DNA of 56,776 nucleotides from Duncaniella sp. (lineage in GTDB: Bacteria > Bacteroidota > Bacteroidia > Bacteroidales > Muribaculaceae), in assembly GCA_029061025.1 (NCBI GenBank), contig JAIDSW010000076.1, forward strand, positions 1-56,776, in the 5' to 3' direction. A model generated the notes under the pieces. That model ran no database searches, had not been told where the DNA came from, and saw only the letters and a list, made by a program, of their open reading frames with translations. Made by a program: the position numbers and the translations under genes. Every line of letters starts with the position of its first letter. The first letter of the stretch is position 1. Below, piece after piece: positions 56,694 through 56,776 of this stretch.

Positions 56694-56776
56694 ATAATCG
56701 TAACCATCCGAAATAAGCCGTCTTTTACATGGATTTTTTGAGAGCGAACTTTGCGATCAAAAAGGCCATGTTTAAT

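Noticed and set aside
52740-56700. CRISPR array
   Set aside because: Repeats are few, unequal in spacing and inverted, with no regular spacers or cas genes; REP/BIME-like elements explain them better.

Overview
The window looks like a Bacteroidales chromosome, probably Muribaculaceae-like, judging from protein families and TAnnTTTG-type promoters. I assigned it from sequence reading only, without database searches. Most of it is housekeeping: rsmH, uvrC, apt, mnmG, ybeY, spoT/relA, a PgpH-like 7TM-HD hydrolase, a yifB/comM-like ATPase, xerD, hpf, tkt, meaB, lepB, dapB, rdgB, leuS and nadA. The parts most worth a second look are: (1) a REP-associated tyrosine transposase (RAYT) fused to a DprA/SLOG-like C-terminal domain (22.5-23.4 kb), with a GTAG-footed palindrome just upstream; (2) an internally deleted, frameshifted relative of that gene (31.9-32.4 kb); (3) several GTAG-footed REP/BIME-like palindromes at 52.75, 55.0 and 56.6 kb, one pair with exactly inverted hairpin loops; (4) a four-gene cassette (32.5-35.4 kb) containing a P22-like portal-type protein but no recognisable terminase, capsid or tail genes; (5) a tightly overlapping DUF3791-DUF3990-DUF3791 module (36.6-37.6 kb) that looks like a tripartite toxin-antitoxin system; (6) an AT-rich, DnaA-box-dense non-coding region (52.1-52.65 kb) with a partial duplicate at 53.3-53.4 kb, a candidate oriC; and (7) AT-rich heptad repeats abutting the 3' ends of three genes. 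No rRNA, tRNA or CRISPR array could be supported.
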